Notes: generated by a model not told the origin, from the letters alone. Positions 51,143 to 60,554 are shown, counted from the first letter of the stretch. The stretch: 64,000 nt of DNA from CALGTL01 sp963579135 (GCA_963579135.1 CAUZFB010000005.1:23562-87561); one strand, 5' to 3'. Numbers and translations are program-made.

Positions 51143-52603
51143 ATGGCTGACCAACAGTTCCACTACCAAAGCGTTCGACAAATGTCGGACGCATTGCTTG
51201 CCAAAGAGATTTCCGCCATCGAGCTCGCCGACGCGCACCTGAAGCGCATCGAAGATCTCGACGGGCGCGTCGGCTCCTACCTAGCCGTCACGCCAGAACG
51301 CGCTCACGAGCAAGCTACGGCGGCGCAAGCGACGATCGACAGCGGTAACGCAAGCCCGCTCACCGGCGTGCCCATGCAACTGAAGGACAATCTCGCGACC
51401 CGCGGCGTCGCCACCACATGCTCGTCGCTCATGCTCGAAAACTTCGTCCCGCCGTATGACGCAACCGTCACCACCGCACTGGCGGATGCGGGCGCAGTCC
51501 TGCTTGGCAAAGGCAACATGGACGAGTTCGCCATGGGCTCGTCCACCGAAACCTCGGCCTACAAACTCACCCGGAATCCCTGGGGTCTCGACCGCGTTCC
51601 GGGAGGGTCATCGGGCGGCCCTGCCGCCGCAGTCGCGGGCGGGCTCGCACCCTACTCGCTGGGCTCCGACACCGGCGGTTCTATCCGCCAACCCGCTTCG
51701 TTCTGTGGAATCGTCGGCCTCAAGCCGACCTATGGTCTCGTCAGCCGCTTCGGCCTCATCGCCTTCGCATCCTCGCTGGATCAAATCGGCCCGTTGACGC
51801 GCACCGTTGAGGACGCCGCGCTCGTGATGAACGCCATTGCCGGGCCTGATGTCAACGACTCCACCAGCATCCCCAGGTCGGCGGTCGATTACACCGTTGG
51901 CCTCAGGGACGGAGTGAAAGGCCTGCGCATTGGCGTGGTGCCCGAGTACTTCGGCGACGGCATCGACCCCGAAGTCGCTCGACTCACCCGCGAGGCCATC
52001 CAACAGCTCGAAGCCCTCGGCGCTAAGATTTCCGAAGTGGCGCTGCCCAACTCCAAAGCAGCCCTTGCTGTCTACTACATCCTGGCCCCGTCCGAGTGCT
52101 CGGCAAACCTCGCCCGCTACGACGGTGTGAAGTTCGGCTTCTCGGTGACCGACGCTCCCAACATGATGACCGCGCTCGAAGCCACCCGCGAGGGCGGCTT
52201 CGGTACCGAAGTCAAGCGCCGGATGATTATGGGCACCTACGCCCTGTCGGCGGGTTACTACGACGCCTATTACAAGAAGGCCCAGCAGGTACGGACCCTG
52301 ATACGCCGCGAGTTCGACTCTGCGTTTGAGAAGGTCGACGTGCTCATCACGCCAACCACACCGACCACGGCGTTCAAACTCGGCGAGATACAGGACCCTG
52401 TGGTTATGCACGCCAACGATGTCTGCACCGTGCCTGCCAACATCGCGGGCATCCCTGGCATCTCCGTCCCCTGCGGCACCATCGACGGCCTCCCAGTCGG
52501 GCTCCAGATCCTTGGCGCCCACCTCAGCGAGTCCACCCTCCTCCGCACCGCCTACGCCTACGAGCAGGCCACGCCCTGGCACACCAAACACCCCGCGATC
52601 TAG
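51143..52603 (+). CDS. gatA: Aspartyl/glutamyl-tRNA amidotransferase subunit A
   Basis: 486 residues, full length amidase-signature enzyme. The catalytic Lys is in GVPMQLKDNLATRG (~residue 78), the cis-Ser and nucleophile Ser in PGGSSGGPAAAVAGG and GSDTGGSIRQPASFCG. It releases ammonia from glutamine for the transamidation step. The ATG follows GGAGGGCTGAGGA. Together with gatC this implies an indirect route to Gln-tRNA or Asn-tRNA. Confidence 0.97.
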   Translation: MADQQFHYQSVRQMSDALLAKEISAIELADAHLKRIEDLDGRVGSYLAVTPERAHEQATAAQATIDSGNASPLTGVPMQLKDNLATRGVATTCSSLMLENFVPPYDATVTTALADAGAVLLGKGNMDEFAMGSSTETSAYKLTRNPWGLDRVPGGSSGGPAAAVAGGLAPYSLGSDTGGSIRQPASFCGIVGLKPTYGLVSRFGLIAFASSLDQIGPLTRTVEDAALVMNAIAGPDVNDSTSIPRSAVDYTVGLRDGVKGLRIGVVPEYFGDGIDPEVARLTREAIQQLEALGAKISEVALPNSKAALAVYYILAPSECSANLARYDGVKFGFSVTDAPNMMTALEATREGGFGTEVKRRMIMGTYALSAGYYDAYYKKAQQVRTLIRREFDSAFEKVDVLITPTTPTTAFKLGEIQDPVVMHANDVCTVPANIAGIPGISVPCGTIDGLPVGLQILGAHLSESTLLRTAYAYEQATPWHTKHPAI

Positions 52604-52803
52604 GCCACCGCGCCCATTTCCCTTGCCATCGCAAGGCGTAAATCGTGGAACGAGCGTTCCATCTGGGTGCGCAAGATCAAGATTGCGGGTCCAGGACGCG
52701 GCGGAGTAGCAGATCGAACGTGACCATCAGCTAATATGAAACGCATGGCTGGGACGCCGTCGCCCTCAAGTATGGCAACAGTTTCAAGCTGACCTAACCC
52801 AAC
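52604..52803. other. Intergenic region between gatA and the ABC permease remnant
   Basis: Contains the palindrome TGGAACG-AG-CGTTCCA at 52646-52661 (GAAC-N4-GTTC, like the LexA site of Gram-positive bacteria). A short frame at 52738-52797 ends in GWDAVALKYGNSFKLT and a stop and looks like the tail of a lost gene. No intact gene was seen. Confidence 0.45.
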
Positions 52804-53620
52804 CTAGCGCGTTATCTCGCGTCGCTGGAACACCACGAACGCCGCTGCCGTGCCAACCGATCCCACCCCAAGCAGCACCAGCACATCCCACACGGGCAAT
52901 GCATCAGCACCCGACACGCTCAATGGGTCCTAGTAGTGGAACACTGCCAGCGGGCCCAGCGACTCCGCCGGTGCCCACAGCAGCGAAAGGAAGTCGATAA
53001 AGAACATCGCGACCACGATGGCGGTCGTGACGCCCATCCCCTGCCCACCGTCGCTGCTCAATGACGACACCAGCAATCCGATGCCGCCGATGGAAAACGC
53101 GAATGCGAACGTCGTTACCTGGATCAGCATGAATGTTGCGAGGCTCACGCCCTCGACGCCATTCAGCGTGACGCCTAGCCAGGTCCCCGCCAGTGCAGAT
53201 GCTGCAATGGCGAAGATGCCCACCAACAATGCGCCAACCTCCGCCACCAGGAACCGCCAACGTGCGATTGGCGCCGCCAGCAACACCAGCACCGTGCCGC
53301 GCTCGATCTCTCGAGCCACGGCACCAGCCGTGGACGCAATCACGAACGCGGAAATAGGGACCAAGTACGGCGGGATCCGGTAGTCGGCGGCCAGATACCC
53401 TTCAGCGTCAGTCGCAAACCCTCCCTGCGCGTGGAGGATGACCTTGATACCTTCGGGTAACAGTTCGAAAAAGTCCTCGATCACTGCCGTCCCACCCAGC
53501 GCCTTGAACGTGTAAACGATGATGACGCTGATCCCGAACAGGCCCCACGACACGGCGCACAAGCCGATGCGCTGCCCGATCAACGTACGCCGAAATAGAT
53601 CCGAACAACTGCTGGCGCAT
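52804..53620 (-). pseudogene. ABC-2 type permease, disrupted
   Basis: A six-helix ABC-2 permease: FRRTLIGQRIGLCAVSWGLF near the start, ADYRIPPYLVPISAFVIAS in the middle. The frame is stopped by TAG at 52930-52932, just after LAVFHY. Beyond it the same frame continues DPLSVSGADALPVWDVLVLL to a proper end, RREITR, at TAG 52804, as expected for the last helix of the family. The N-terminus has lost its start and joins the ATPase remnant by an apparent deletion near 53600-53615. Confidence 0.8.
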
Positions 53621-54127
53621 GCGCGGGTCCAACGACTCCGTAGGCTCATCCAAGATCAGCAATTCGGGATCGTGCTGCATCGCCTGAACCAACGCCAGCT
53701 TCTTGCCCATCCCCGTCGAGTAGCCCTTCACTCCCCGTTTCAATGCAGAAGCGGACAGTTCGAGTCTGTCCAGCAGCTCTCGCTGCATCGGCGGGACCCC
53801 ACGGATACCATGGCGCCTCCCGATATGGGCCAGGAACGTCTCTCCCGTAAGCCCCCGGCCGAAACTTATGGTGTCCGGTAGGAATCCCAGGTGCCGCTTG
53901 ATCTCGACGGACTCTCGGCCTACATCGAACCCCAACACCCTAGCAATGCCAGCGTCCGCGCTTATGAACCCCATCAGAACGCGGATGGCACTTGTTTTCC
54001 CGGCGCTGTTGGGCCCGAGGAACCCGAACATCTCACCACGCGGCACGTCGGAATCGACCCCGCGCAGCGCCTGAACGCTACCGAAATGCTTCGTCACTCC
54101 ATCGAGGAGGATTGCCGAATCGTTCAT
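53600..54127 (-). pseudogene. ABC transporter ATP-binding protein, 3'-truncated
   Basis: Residues 1-~172 are a normal CcmA-type ATPase: LGPNSAGKTSAIRVLMGFIS (Walker A), YSTGMGKKLALVQAM (signature), LLILDEPTESLDPRMRQQLF (Walker B and D-loop). After the D-loop the frame runs into permease sequence in the wrong frame and ends at 53408. The H-loop His and the C-terminal third are missing, so ATP hydrolysis is not expected. The ATG overlaps the recF stop (ATGA). It may be an antibiotic-export type system. Confidence 0.8.
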
Positions 54128-55254
54128 GCTGCCTCGTAAGCCACGGCCCCACCCTCAACGCGCAACCGATGGGCGCCTTCCAGAAAGCTCGACGGCACCT
54201 GCGCCAGGTCCGCCGTCGTCACGATCGTTTGATGGTTGCGCACGGCCTCCTCGAGCACGAGCGCACGACGGCGATCGTCAAGCTCCGACAGCACGTCGTC
54301 GAGGAGCACTATGGGGGGATCATTACGGCGCTCTTCCATCAACCTTGCCTCAGCCACGCGCAAGCCCAGCGCGGCAAGCCTCGCCTGCCCCCGTGAGGCG
54401 TGCTTGGCCATCTCCACGCCATTCATCGTGATTTTCAGATCGTCCCGATGCGGACCAACCAACGTCATGCCAGCTCCACGTTCGGCACTCCGTACCCCTC
54501 CGAGCGCCACAGCAAAGGTCTCGGCGGTGGGTCGCTCATCGAACGGCACCGTCGCCGCATACGTGACACCGAGGCTGTCGACCGCCTCCAGGCGATCGAA
54601 CGCCTCGGCCACCAACGGCGCGAGTCGCCCCATAGCGTCATAACGCGCCCCCAGTACCGCAGCGCCTTCCGTACACAGAGAAACGTCCCAGTAACCCAAC
54701 TCGTTGTCGTTTGCCCGGCCCTCGCGGATGGCCCGAAGCAGTGCGTTCCGTTGCATGAGGACCCGTTGGTATCGCTGCAGCGACTGCACGTACCGGCCCC
54801 CCAATTGCGCGAGCATGATATCCAGGTAGCGGCGGCGCCCCTGCGGCGAACCGAACACCAGGCCGATGTCCTCTGCCGTGAACAACACGGCACCCAGCGC
54901 ACCAACCATATCCCCCGCTCGCTTCGCTACGCCGTTCACGCGGATGCGTTTGGCAACTCCATTCGTTGCGCCAGCGCAATCGAAACCCACACGCAACTCC
55001 ACGTTGCCGTCGGCGCGCGTAACGTGTCCACCAACGATTGCGTAGCCACCGGCTGCGGCTGCGTCCCATGTCACCAGCTCACGTTCAACCGACGCGCGGT
55101 ACGACTTGCCGATCGCAAGGAGGTACGCCGCTTCCAGCAGATTGCTCTTCCCCGCACCGTTGTTGCCATGAGCGATGGTCAACCCCGTTTGCAGCGATAC
55201 GTCCAACCTCGGATAAGAACGGAAATTTGCGAGTTCTAGGCTAGTCAAATGCAC
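54124..55254 (-). CDS. recF: DNA replication and repair protein RecF
   Basis: 376 residues. Walker A HGNNGAGKSNLLEAAYLLAI near residue 35, signature-like SRGQARLAALGLRVAEA near 290, and Walker B PPIVLLDDVLSELDDRRR near 315: the SMC/ABC-type ATPase of gap repair that helps RecOR load RecA. The usual dnaA-dnaN neighbours are not in the window. It leads an operon with the broken ABC transporter. Confidence 0.96.
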   Translation of the reverse strand: MHLTSLELANFRSYPRLDVSLQTGLTIAHGNNGAGKSNLLEAAYLLAIGKSYRASVERELVTWDAAAAGGYAIVGGHVTRADGNVELRVGFDCAGATNGVAKRIRVNGVAKRAGDMVGALGAVLFTAEDIGLVFGSPQGRRRYLDIMLAQLGGRYVQSLQRYQRVLMQRNALLRAIREGRANDNELGYWDVSLCTEGAAVLGARYDAMGRLAPLVAEAFDRLEAVDSLGVTYAATVPFDERPTAETFAVALGGVRSAERGAGMTLVGPHRDDLKITMNGVEMAKHASRGQARLAALGLRVAEARLMEERRNDPPIVLLDDVLSELDDRRRALVLEEAVRNHQTIVTTADLAQVPSSFLEGAHRLRVEGGAVAYEAA

Positions 55255-55434
55255 ATCGGCATTGTAGCCGGGCGTAATCGACCGATCGCATGAAATCTAA
55301 CGCAGCTGCCACCCGTTCGTTAGGGAAGATGGCATTGTATATCGATGCGATTGCCCAGCGCCAAGAGCCGACGGATACTTAAGGGGCGACTCTCCGCTCA
55401 GTACGCGCGGCCACAGACAGAACGAGGTTCACGA

Positions 55435-56475
55435 ATGACATTCCTATTCCGATCGAAGCAACGACTCGCCGCATTGATGCTAGTCACGCTAGCGTTAGTG
55501 CTAGCGATGGCCGCTTGCCAGACGGCGACGCCAACTCCCACGCCGACCCCGACGCCAACTCCCACCCCGACGCCGGTGCCTGACCGGATCGTCAATCTCA
55601 CTGAGGACTCGACTTTCCGTGACTTCCTGGAACTCCTGCCCGCTGAGGCTCTAAGTTGCCTGGTCGACAAGGTCGGTCAACCTGCCTACGAACAACTCCT
55701 CGGTCAGCCGGTCTTCGGCGACGGTGTCGATGTGGGCGGGGAGTTGCCTCTCGAATGTTTCGATCAGGACACGGTCCTCAGCTTAGTAGTCGCCGGGCTC
55801 TCCCAAGCAGCCGGCGGTATAACGGACGCGACGGTTACCTGCATCCGCGAAACATTTGGCGGTCTCGATGTGGCGAGCCTCGCAGCAATCACATCCGGCG
55901 ACATTTCCGGCGGCGCGTTGAGTGACTCGCTCGGCGTTGGCATCGGCCTGCTCCTGTGCCTCAACGACGACGAGGCTTCACGCATCACCGCTGGTAGCAT
56001 CTTCGGCGACGTGGGTGAAGCAAGCGACATTTCGCTGGCCGACCTCCGCTGCGTACTACAGGCCGTGGACATCGCACAGCTCATCGGCATGATCGAATCG
56101 TTGGACTCCGGTACCGGGCCCGACCTATCGGACTCGCTATCGCTGCTTACTGCGTTCAGCGATTGCGGTATCAGCATCCCCGACCTCGCTGGCGACGTGC
56201 CAGATGGCACACACGACGGGGGGATGGATGGCGGGGCCACCGACGGGACAGCGGGCGGCACTCCGGTGTCCGCGTTTGACCTGTCCGACCTGAGCCAGCT
56301 ACCGCCTGAAACACAGGCAATGGTCCAATGCCTGGTCAACGCCATCGGTGAGGACCACGTCACAGGGTTCCTCGCGGGCGCCTACACGCCCACACTGGAC
56401 GACTTCGCTGCCCTCAGAACATGCAACGTAGATCTCACACAATTGAGTGAGTTAAGCGCCCTGTTGGGCGGATAG
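55435..56475 (+). CDS. Lipoprotein with Thr-Pro linker and four Cys-pair repeats
   Basis: 346 residues. Signal peptide with lipobox AMAAC (Cys 28), then a (TP)n stalk (residues 31-49). The rest contains four units, each with one Cys in an L-x-C-(L/I/V) context and a second 31-39 residues later: 75/108, 136/175, 206/244 and 299/330. Units 3 and 4 are separated by a Gly/Asp-rich linker (DGGMDGGATDG). Each pair probably forms a disulfide outside the membrane. The family was not recognised. ATG 55435 has GAGG upstream. Confidence 0.82.
   Translation: MTFLFRSKQRLAALMLVTLALVLAMAACQTATPTPTPTPTPTPTPTPVPDRIVNLTEDSTFRDFLELLPAEALSCLVDKVGQPAYEQLLGQPVFGDGVDVGGELPLECFDQDTVLSLVVAGLSQAAGGITDATVTCIRETFGGLDVASLAAITSGDISGGALSDSLGVGIGLLLCLNDDEASRITAGSIFGDVGEASDISLADLRCVLQAVDIAQLIGMIESLDSGTGPDLSDSLSLLTAFSDCGISIPDLAGDVPDGTHDGGMDGGATDGTAGGTPVSAFDLSDLSQLPPETQAMVQCLVNAIGEDHVTGFLAGAYTPTLDDFAALRTCNVDLTQLSELSALLGG
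55528..55575 (+). repeat. 24-bp tandem repeat coding for Thr-Pro
   Basis: ACGCCAACTCCCAC begins two near-identical 24-bp units (55528-55551 and 55552-55575), coding the (TP)n stalk of the lipoprotein. Copy number may vary by slippage. Confidence 0.7.
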
Positions 56476-56541
56476 GCCCAACCACAACAAGCACTCAAAA
56501 GGGAAGGCGAGTAGCCACCCCTTCGCTTGCAGGTCGCTTAA

Positions 56542-56571
56542 TTGACACGCCGAACGGGCCACCCATAGCAT
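56542..56571 (+). promoter_or_regulatory. Promoter of the methyl-cycle operon
   Basis: Perfect TTGACA (56542-56547), 18-nt spacer, TAGCAT (56566-56571). The predicted transcript starts just ahead of the SAM aptamer. Confidence 0.6.
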
Positions 56572-56581
56572 TAACGGCCCT

Positions 56582-56699
56582 GCGCTCTTACGAAGAGCGG
56601 CTGAGGGATTCAACCCACAGAATCCCCAGCGACCGGTCGTGAACGCCACGATAGCGGTAGCAATTTGGGGAGGCTCGCCCAAATCACACTAAGCGAGCC
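56582..56699 (+). promoter_or_regulatory. SAM-I-like (S-box) riboswitch
   Basis: CTCTTACGAAGAGCGG, then CTGAGGGATT, CCC, AGAA, CCCCAGCGACC, following the S-box core (CTTATCAAGAG..GGAGGGA..CCC..GAA..GCAACC) in order. A P3-like GTCGTG-aacg-CCACGA-type stem and GGTAGCAATTTGG follow, and TAAG near 56690 can close P1 with CTTA. The terminator is at 56724. Placement before mtnA-mtnP-ahcY-metK, all SAM-cycle genes, supports the call; the subtype (SAM-I or I/IV) is undecided. Confidence 0.78.
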
Positions 56700-56723
56700 A
56701 GGGGATGAGCGCGCGGCACGCAT

Positions 56724-56750
56724 GTGACTGCTCACAGGAAGTCACTTTTT
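56724..56750 (+). terminator. Terminator of the SAM riboswitch
   Basis: GTGACT / AGTCAC stem with a 10-nt loop and a T5 run, between the aptamer and the mtnA start. It should form when SAM is bound. Confidence 0.75.
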
Positions 56751-56808
56751 GTGTCTCCAGCTAGCTCCGCCTTGAATCGTGCACGGTAAGTTCAGCGTTG
56801 GAGCGGTG

Positions 56809-57870
56809 ATGCTCGAAGAAGAGATCGAACCGATCCGGTGGGAAGATGACCGACTTCTCCTACTCGATCAAACCATGCTTCCCGACCGCCTGAAATGGCT
56901 GGTCGTCGACACCGTCGAGGCCGCCATCGACGCAATCAGAGAAATGCGCGTCCGCGGCGCACCTGCCATCGGCGTCGCAGCCACCTACGCCATGGTTATC
57001 GCAACCGACTCTATCGACGCTCCAACCATGTCGAGCTGGCTCAACCTCCTCGACCCGATCTCCGCGCGCATCGCCGCCGCCCGCCCTACTGCGATGAACC
57101 TAGGCTGGGCAGTACAGCGCAGCGTGGACGCCGCGCGTGGAGCCAACTCTCCCATCGAAGCGCGCAAGCGGCTCCTCGCGCTTGCCCACCAAACCAAAGC
57201 CGACGATATCGCGGCCAACCGCAAGATTGGTCAGCATGGCGCCTCGTTGGTGCCCAGCGAAGGCGGCATTCTCACGCACTGCAACACCGGAACGCTAGCC
57301 ACGGCGGGCTACGGCACCGCCCTGGGTGTCATCCGCGCTGCATGGGAGATGGGCAAACGGCCACGCGTCTTCTGTACCGAGACCCGGCCTTGGCTCCAAG
57401 GCGCTCGCCTCACTGCGTGGGAACTCGTGCAGATGGGCATCCCGGCTGAACTCATCGTCGACTCCGCCGCCGCATGGCTGATGTCGCGCCACGAAATCAA
57501 CGCCGTCATCGTGGGTGCTGACCGTATCGCCGCCAACGGCGATACCGCCAATAAGATAGGCACCTACTCACTCGCCGTACTCGCCAAGAGCCACCACATT
57601 CCGTTCTACGTTGCAGCGCCCACCTCAACGGTGGACCTAGGCGTAGCGAGCGGCGATGACATCGTCATTGAAGAGCGGGCGCCCGAAGAGGTGACCACCC
57701 TAAAGGGTCAGCGCATAGCCGCTGAGGGTATCGGCGTACGTAACCCTTCCTTTGACGTAACTCCCGCCGAGTACATCACCGCAATCATCACCGACCAAGG
57801 CGTCCACAAAGCACCCTTCGAGCGGGCGTTGCGGAACGAGGCCCACCAAGCAACGGCAGGAGCCGAATGA
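56809..57870 (+). CDS. mtnA: S-methyl-5-thioribose-1-phosphate isomerase
   Basis: 353 residues. Converts methylthioribose 1-phosphate to the ribulose form in methionine salvage; eIF2B-like fold. Visible: MRVRGAPAIGVAATYAM, LTHCNTGTLATAGYGTALGV, VFCTETRPWLQGARLTAWEL (catalytic Cys in HCNTG) and VGADRIAANGDTANKIGTYS (catalytic Asp). ATG 56809 has GGAG five bases upstream; GTG 56779 is a weaker choice. First gene after the SAM riboswitch. Confidence 0.95.
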   Translation: MLEEEIEPIRWEDDRLLLLDQTMLPDRLKWLVVDTVEAAIDAIREMRVRGAPAIGVAATYAMVIATDSIDAPTMSSWLNLLDPISARIAAARPTAMNLGWAVQRSVDAARGANSPIEARKRLLALAHQTKADDIAANRKIGQHGASLVPSEGGILTHCNTGTLATAGYGTALGVIRAAWEMGKRPRVFCTETRPWLQGARLTAWELVQMGIPAELIVDSAAAWLMSRHEINAVIVGADRIAANGDTANKIGTYSLAVLAKSHHIPFYVAAPTSTVDLGVASGDDIVIEERAPEEVTTLKGQRIAAEGIGVRNPSFDVTPAEYITAIITDQGVHKAPFERALRNEAHQATAGAE

Positions 57871-58748
57871 CCACTGATTACGCAGGCAACCCCGTTAGGA
57901 TCGGCGTACTGGGAGGTACGGGCCTGTACCAGATGGACGGCCTCACCGATTTGCGCGAGGCGGAGATCACCACGCCATTCGGCGACCCCAGCGACACGAT
58001 CACCATCGGGCGGCTCGACGGCGTGGAGGTAGCGTTCCTCCCACGTCACGGGCGCGGCCACCGCATCCTCCCATCAGAGATTCCCGTCCGTGCGAACATC
58101 TACGCTCTCAAGATGATTGGAGTCGAGCGGCTGATCTCCGTGAGTGCGGTGGGCAGCTTGAAGCAAGCGATCGCTCCTCTGGACATGGTGGTACCCGACC
58201 AGATCATTGACCGCACACGCCTGCGTCCTTCGACTTTCTTCGGGGACGGCCTGGTGGCGCATGTGGCCTACGGCGAGCCCTTCTGCCCGGAGCTGAGCGA
58301 CCTGTTGGCGACTGCCGGTGACGAAACCGAAACAACGGTCCATCGGGGCGGCACATACCTGGTCATGGAGGGTCCTGCGTTCTCCACGAGAGCCGAGAGC
58401 AAGCTCTACCAGAGTTGGGGGGCGAGCATCATTGGAATGACCGCATCCCCTGAAGCGAAGTTGGCCCGCGAAGCCGAGATGTGCTTCGCGGTACTCGCAA
58501 CGGCAACCGACTATGATGCGTGGCACGAGTCGCACGCCGACGTGAGCGTGGACATGATTCTTGGGAATCTCACCAAGAACGCCGCAACATCCCAGTCCAT
58601 CCTCCGCAAGCTCATGCCACGCGTACCCGAGCAACGACGCTGCGATTGCGGAGCGGCTCTCGCAACCGCGTTGGTCACAGCAAGAGAGCTGGTGCCAGAG
58701 GAAACCCTGCAGCGGCTAGGGCCTTTAGTATCTAAATACGTATCCTGA
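57867..58748 (+). CDS. mtnP: S-methyl-5'-thioadenosine phosphorylase
   Basis: 293 residues. Cleaves methylthioadenosine (by-product of polyamine synthesis) to adenine and methylthioribose 1-phosphate, the substrate of MtnA. GVLGGTGLYQM near the N-terminus, VAFLPRHGRGHRILPSEIPV (phosphate/ribose site) and the MEGPAFSTRAES block are PNP-superfamily motifs of MTAP. ATGA overlap with mtnA: the two steps are coupled at translation. Confidence 0.94.
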   Translation: MTTDYAGNPVRIGVLGGTGLYQMDGLTDLREAEITTPFGDPSDTITIGRLDGVEVAFLPRHGRGHRILPSEIPVRANIYALKMIGVERLISVSAVGSLKQAIAPLDMVVPDQIIDRTRLRPSTFFGDGLVAHVAYGEPFCPELSDLLATAGDETETTVHRGGTYLVMEGPAFSTRAESKLYQSWGASIIGMTASPEAKLAREAEMCFAVLATATDYDAWHESHADVSVDMILGNLTKNAATSQSILRKLMPRVPEQRRCDCGAALATALVTARELVPEETLQRLGPLVSKYVS

Positions 58749-58799
58749 CTTATCATGCGTAACATGTGTAACGTGAAGCTGACGACAGGAGGTTGAAAG

Positions 58800-59153
58800 A
58801 TGGCATACGGAAGACAAGAGCAAGGCGAACCCTACCGCCGGATCTCGGTGCAAGAAGCGCTCGAGATGCAGACAGCAGGTGCATTGATAGTTGACGTTCG
58901 CCGACCGGACGAGTGGGTCACGGGACACGCAGCAGGCGCGGTTCACATCCCCGTTGATGACGTTCTGGAGCGGGCCGAGGCTGAGCTCCCGAAAGACCAG
59001 GACCTCCTGTTCATCTGCGCGGCAGGCGTGCGCAGTGGCCTTGCCGCTGAGATGGCCTCCGCCTTGGAGTTCAGCTCAGACCACCTTTACAATATCGAAG
59101 CCGGTACCCCTGTTTGGATCCAAGAGGGCCTGCCGACAGAGACCGGCGACTAG
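58800..59153 (+). CDS. Rhodanese-domain protein
   Basis: 117 residues, one rhodanese domain. ALIVDVRRPDEWVTGHAAGA is the N-terminal signature and FICAAGVRSGLAAEM contains the catalytic C-x5-R loop. It moves sulfane sulfur; the target is unknown. It is situated between mtnP and ahcY, so a link to methionine sulfur handling is possible. AGGAGG precedes the ATG. Confidence 0.9.
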   Translation: MAYGRQEQGEPYRRISVQEALEMQTAGALIVDVRRPDEWVTGHAAGAVHIPVDDVLERAEAELPKDQDLLFICAAGVRSGLAAEMASALEFSSDHLYNIEAGTPVWIQEGLPTETGD

Positions 59154-59231
59154 CCAATCAAGCGGCCCCGGTGATTCGAGGCCGTCATACCGTAGAGCCC
59201 AAAAAGAGGGCAGTTCAACGAGGAGTTTCAA

Positions 59232-60503
59232 TTGCAGATTGAAGGCAAAAAGGGAGACGTTAAAGACCCGTCTCTCGCGCAGGACGGCGTCCAGCTCATA
59301 GAGTGGGCGGCGCGGGAAATGCCCGTGCTCAAGCTGATAGGTGAGCGTTTCGCGAAGGAGCAGCCCCTCAAGGGCCTGCGCATGGCGGGATGCTTGCACG
59401 TAACAACGGAAACCGCCAATCTCGCCATCGCGCTGAAGGCTGGCGGTGCTGAAGTTTACATGTGCGCCAGCAACCCCCTCAGCACACAGGACTCCGTCGC
59501 AGCGGCGCTCGCCACTGTGTACGACATCCCCACCTTCGCCATTAAAGGTGAGGACAACGAGACCTACTATTCCCACCTGAATGCGGTGCTCGACGAGAAC
59601 CCGCACATGACCATGGATGACGGTGCGGACTTGGTCGCCACCCTCCACACCACTCGTCAGCAGGCGTTGGCCAACATCATCGGTGGCACCGAAGAGACGA
59701 CCACTGGTGTGGTTCGGCTCCGCAGCATGTCGGAGGCTGGCAAGCTCAGGTACCCCATCGTCGCCGTCAACGAAGCCGACACAAAGCACATGTTCGACAA
59801 CCGCTACGGCACTGGCCAGAGCACGCTCGACGGCATCACCCGTGCGACCAACGTCTTGTGGGCTGGCAAGACAGTCGTCGTTGCAGGCTACGGCTGGTGT
59901 GGCCGTGGCATCGCCAGCCGCGCCCGAGGCATGGGAGCTCAGACCGTCGTGACCGAGGTCAATTCTATCCGCGCCCTTGAGGCGGTGATGGACGGCCACC
60001 AGGTGATGACCATGGAACAGGCCGCTCCCCTGGGAGACATTTTCATCACCGTCACCGGTGGCATGGCCGCCCTCGACGCCCATCATTTCCAGGTCATGAA
60101 GGACGAAGCGCTCGTCGCCAACAGCGGCCACTTCAACGTTGAGATCAACATCGACGCGCTGGACGACCTCTCAACGCAGAAGCGTGCCACGCGCCCCATG
60201 GTTGAACAGTACGTCATGCCTGACGGACGCCGCATCAATCTCATCGCGGAAGGCAGACTCGTGAACCTCTCCGCCGCTGAGGGCCACCCGTCCGCAGTCA
60301 TGGACATGAGCTTCGCCAACCAGGCACTCTGCGCCGAATACGTAGCACTGAACCACAAGACGCTGCCCGTGGGTGTCTACGACGTCCCGCGCGACATCGA
60401 CGACCAAGTCGCTACCCTCAAGCTCGATGCAATGGGCATTTCCATGGACACCCTCACCGAAGCGCAGGCTGCATACCTAGCCGGATGGGAGATGGGGACT
60501 TAG
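59232..60503 (+). CDS. ahcY: Adenosylhomocysteinase
   Basis: 423 residues. Hydrolyses S-adenosylhomocysteine to adenosine and homocysteine, with tightly bound NAD. KGLRMAGCLHVTTETANLAI, YCxx-type MCASNPLSTQDSVAAAL, the NAD site VVAGYGWCGRGIASRARGMG, and NSGHFNVEIN are conserved. TTG start with GAGGAG upstream. Relieves product inhibition of methyltransferases; next to metK this completes a SAM-use/recycle pair. Confidence 0.96.
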   Translation: MQIEGKKGDVKDPSLAQDGVQLIEWAAREMPVLKLIGERFAKEQPLKGLRMAGCLHVTTETANLAIALKAGGAEVYMCASNPLSTQDSVAAALATVYDIPTFAIKGEDNETYYSHLNAVLDENPHMTMDDGADLVATLHTTRQQALANIIGGTEETTTGVVRLRSMSEAGKLRYPIVAVNEADTKHMFDNRYGTGQSTLDGITRATNVLWAGKTVVVAGYGWCGRGIASRARGMGAQTVVTEVNSIRALEAVMDGHQVMTMEQAAPLGDIFITVTGGMAALDAHHFQVMKDEALVANSGHFNVEINIDALDDLSTQKRATRPMVEQYVMPDGRRINLIAEGRLVNLSAAEGHPSAVMDMSFANQALCAEYVALNHKTLPVGVYDVPRDIDDQVATLKLDAMGISMDTLTEAQAAYLAGWEMGT

Positions 60504-60554
60504 TCCACGGACTTTCCCCCTAGACGCACCATCAATCAGGAGAACGAACCAACA

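Noticed and set aside
55528..55575. Tandem 24-bp repeat considered as a CRISPR-like array
   Set aside because: No spacers; it codes for a Thr-Pro stalk in frame with the lipoprotein.
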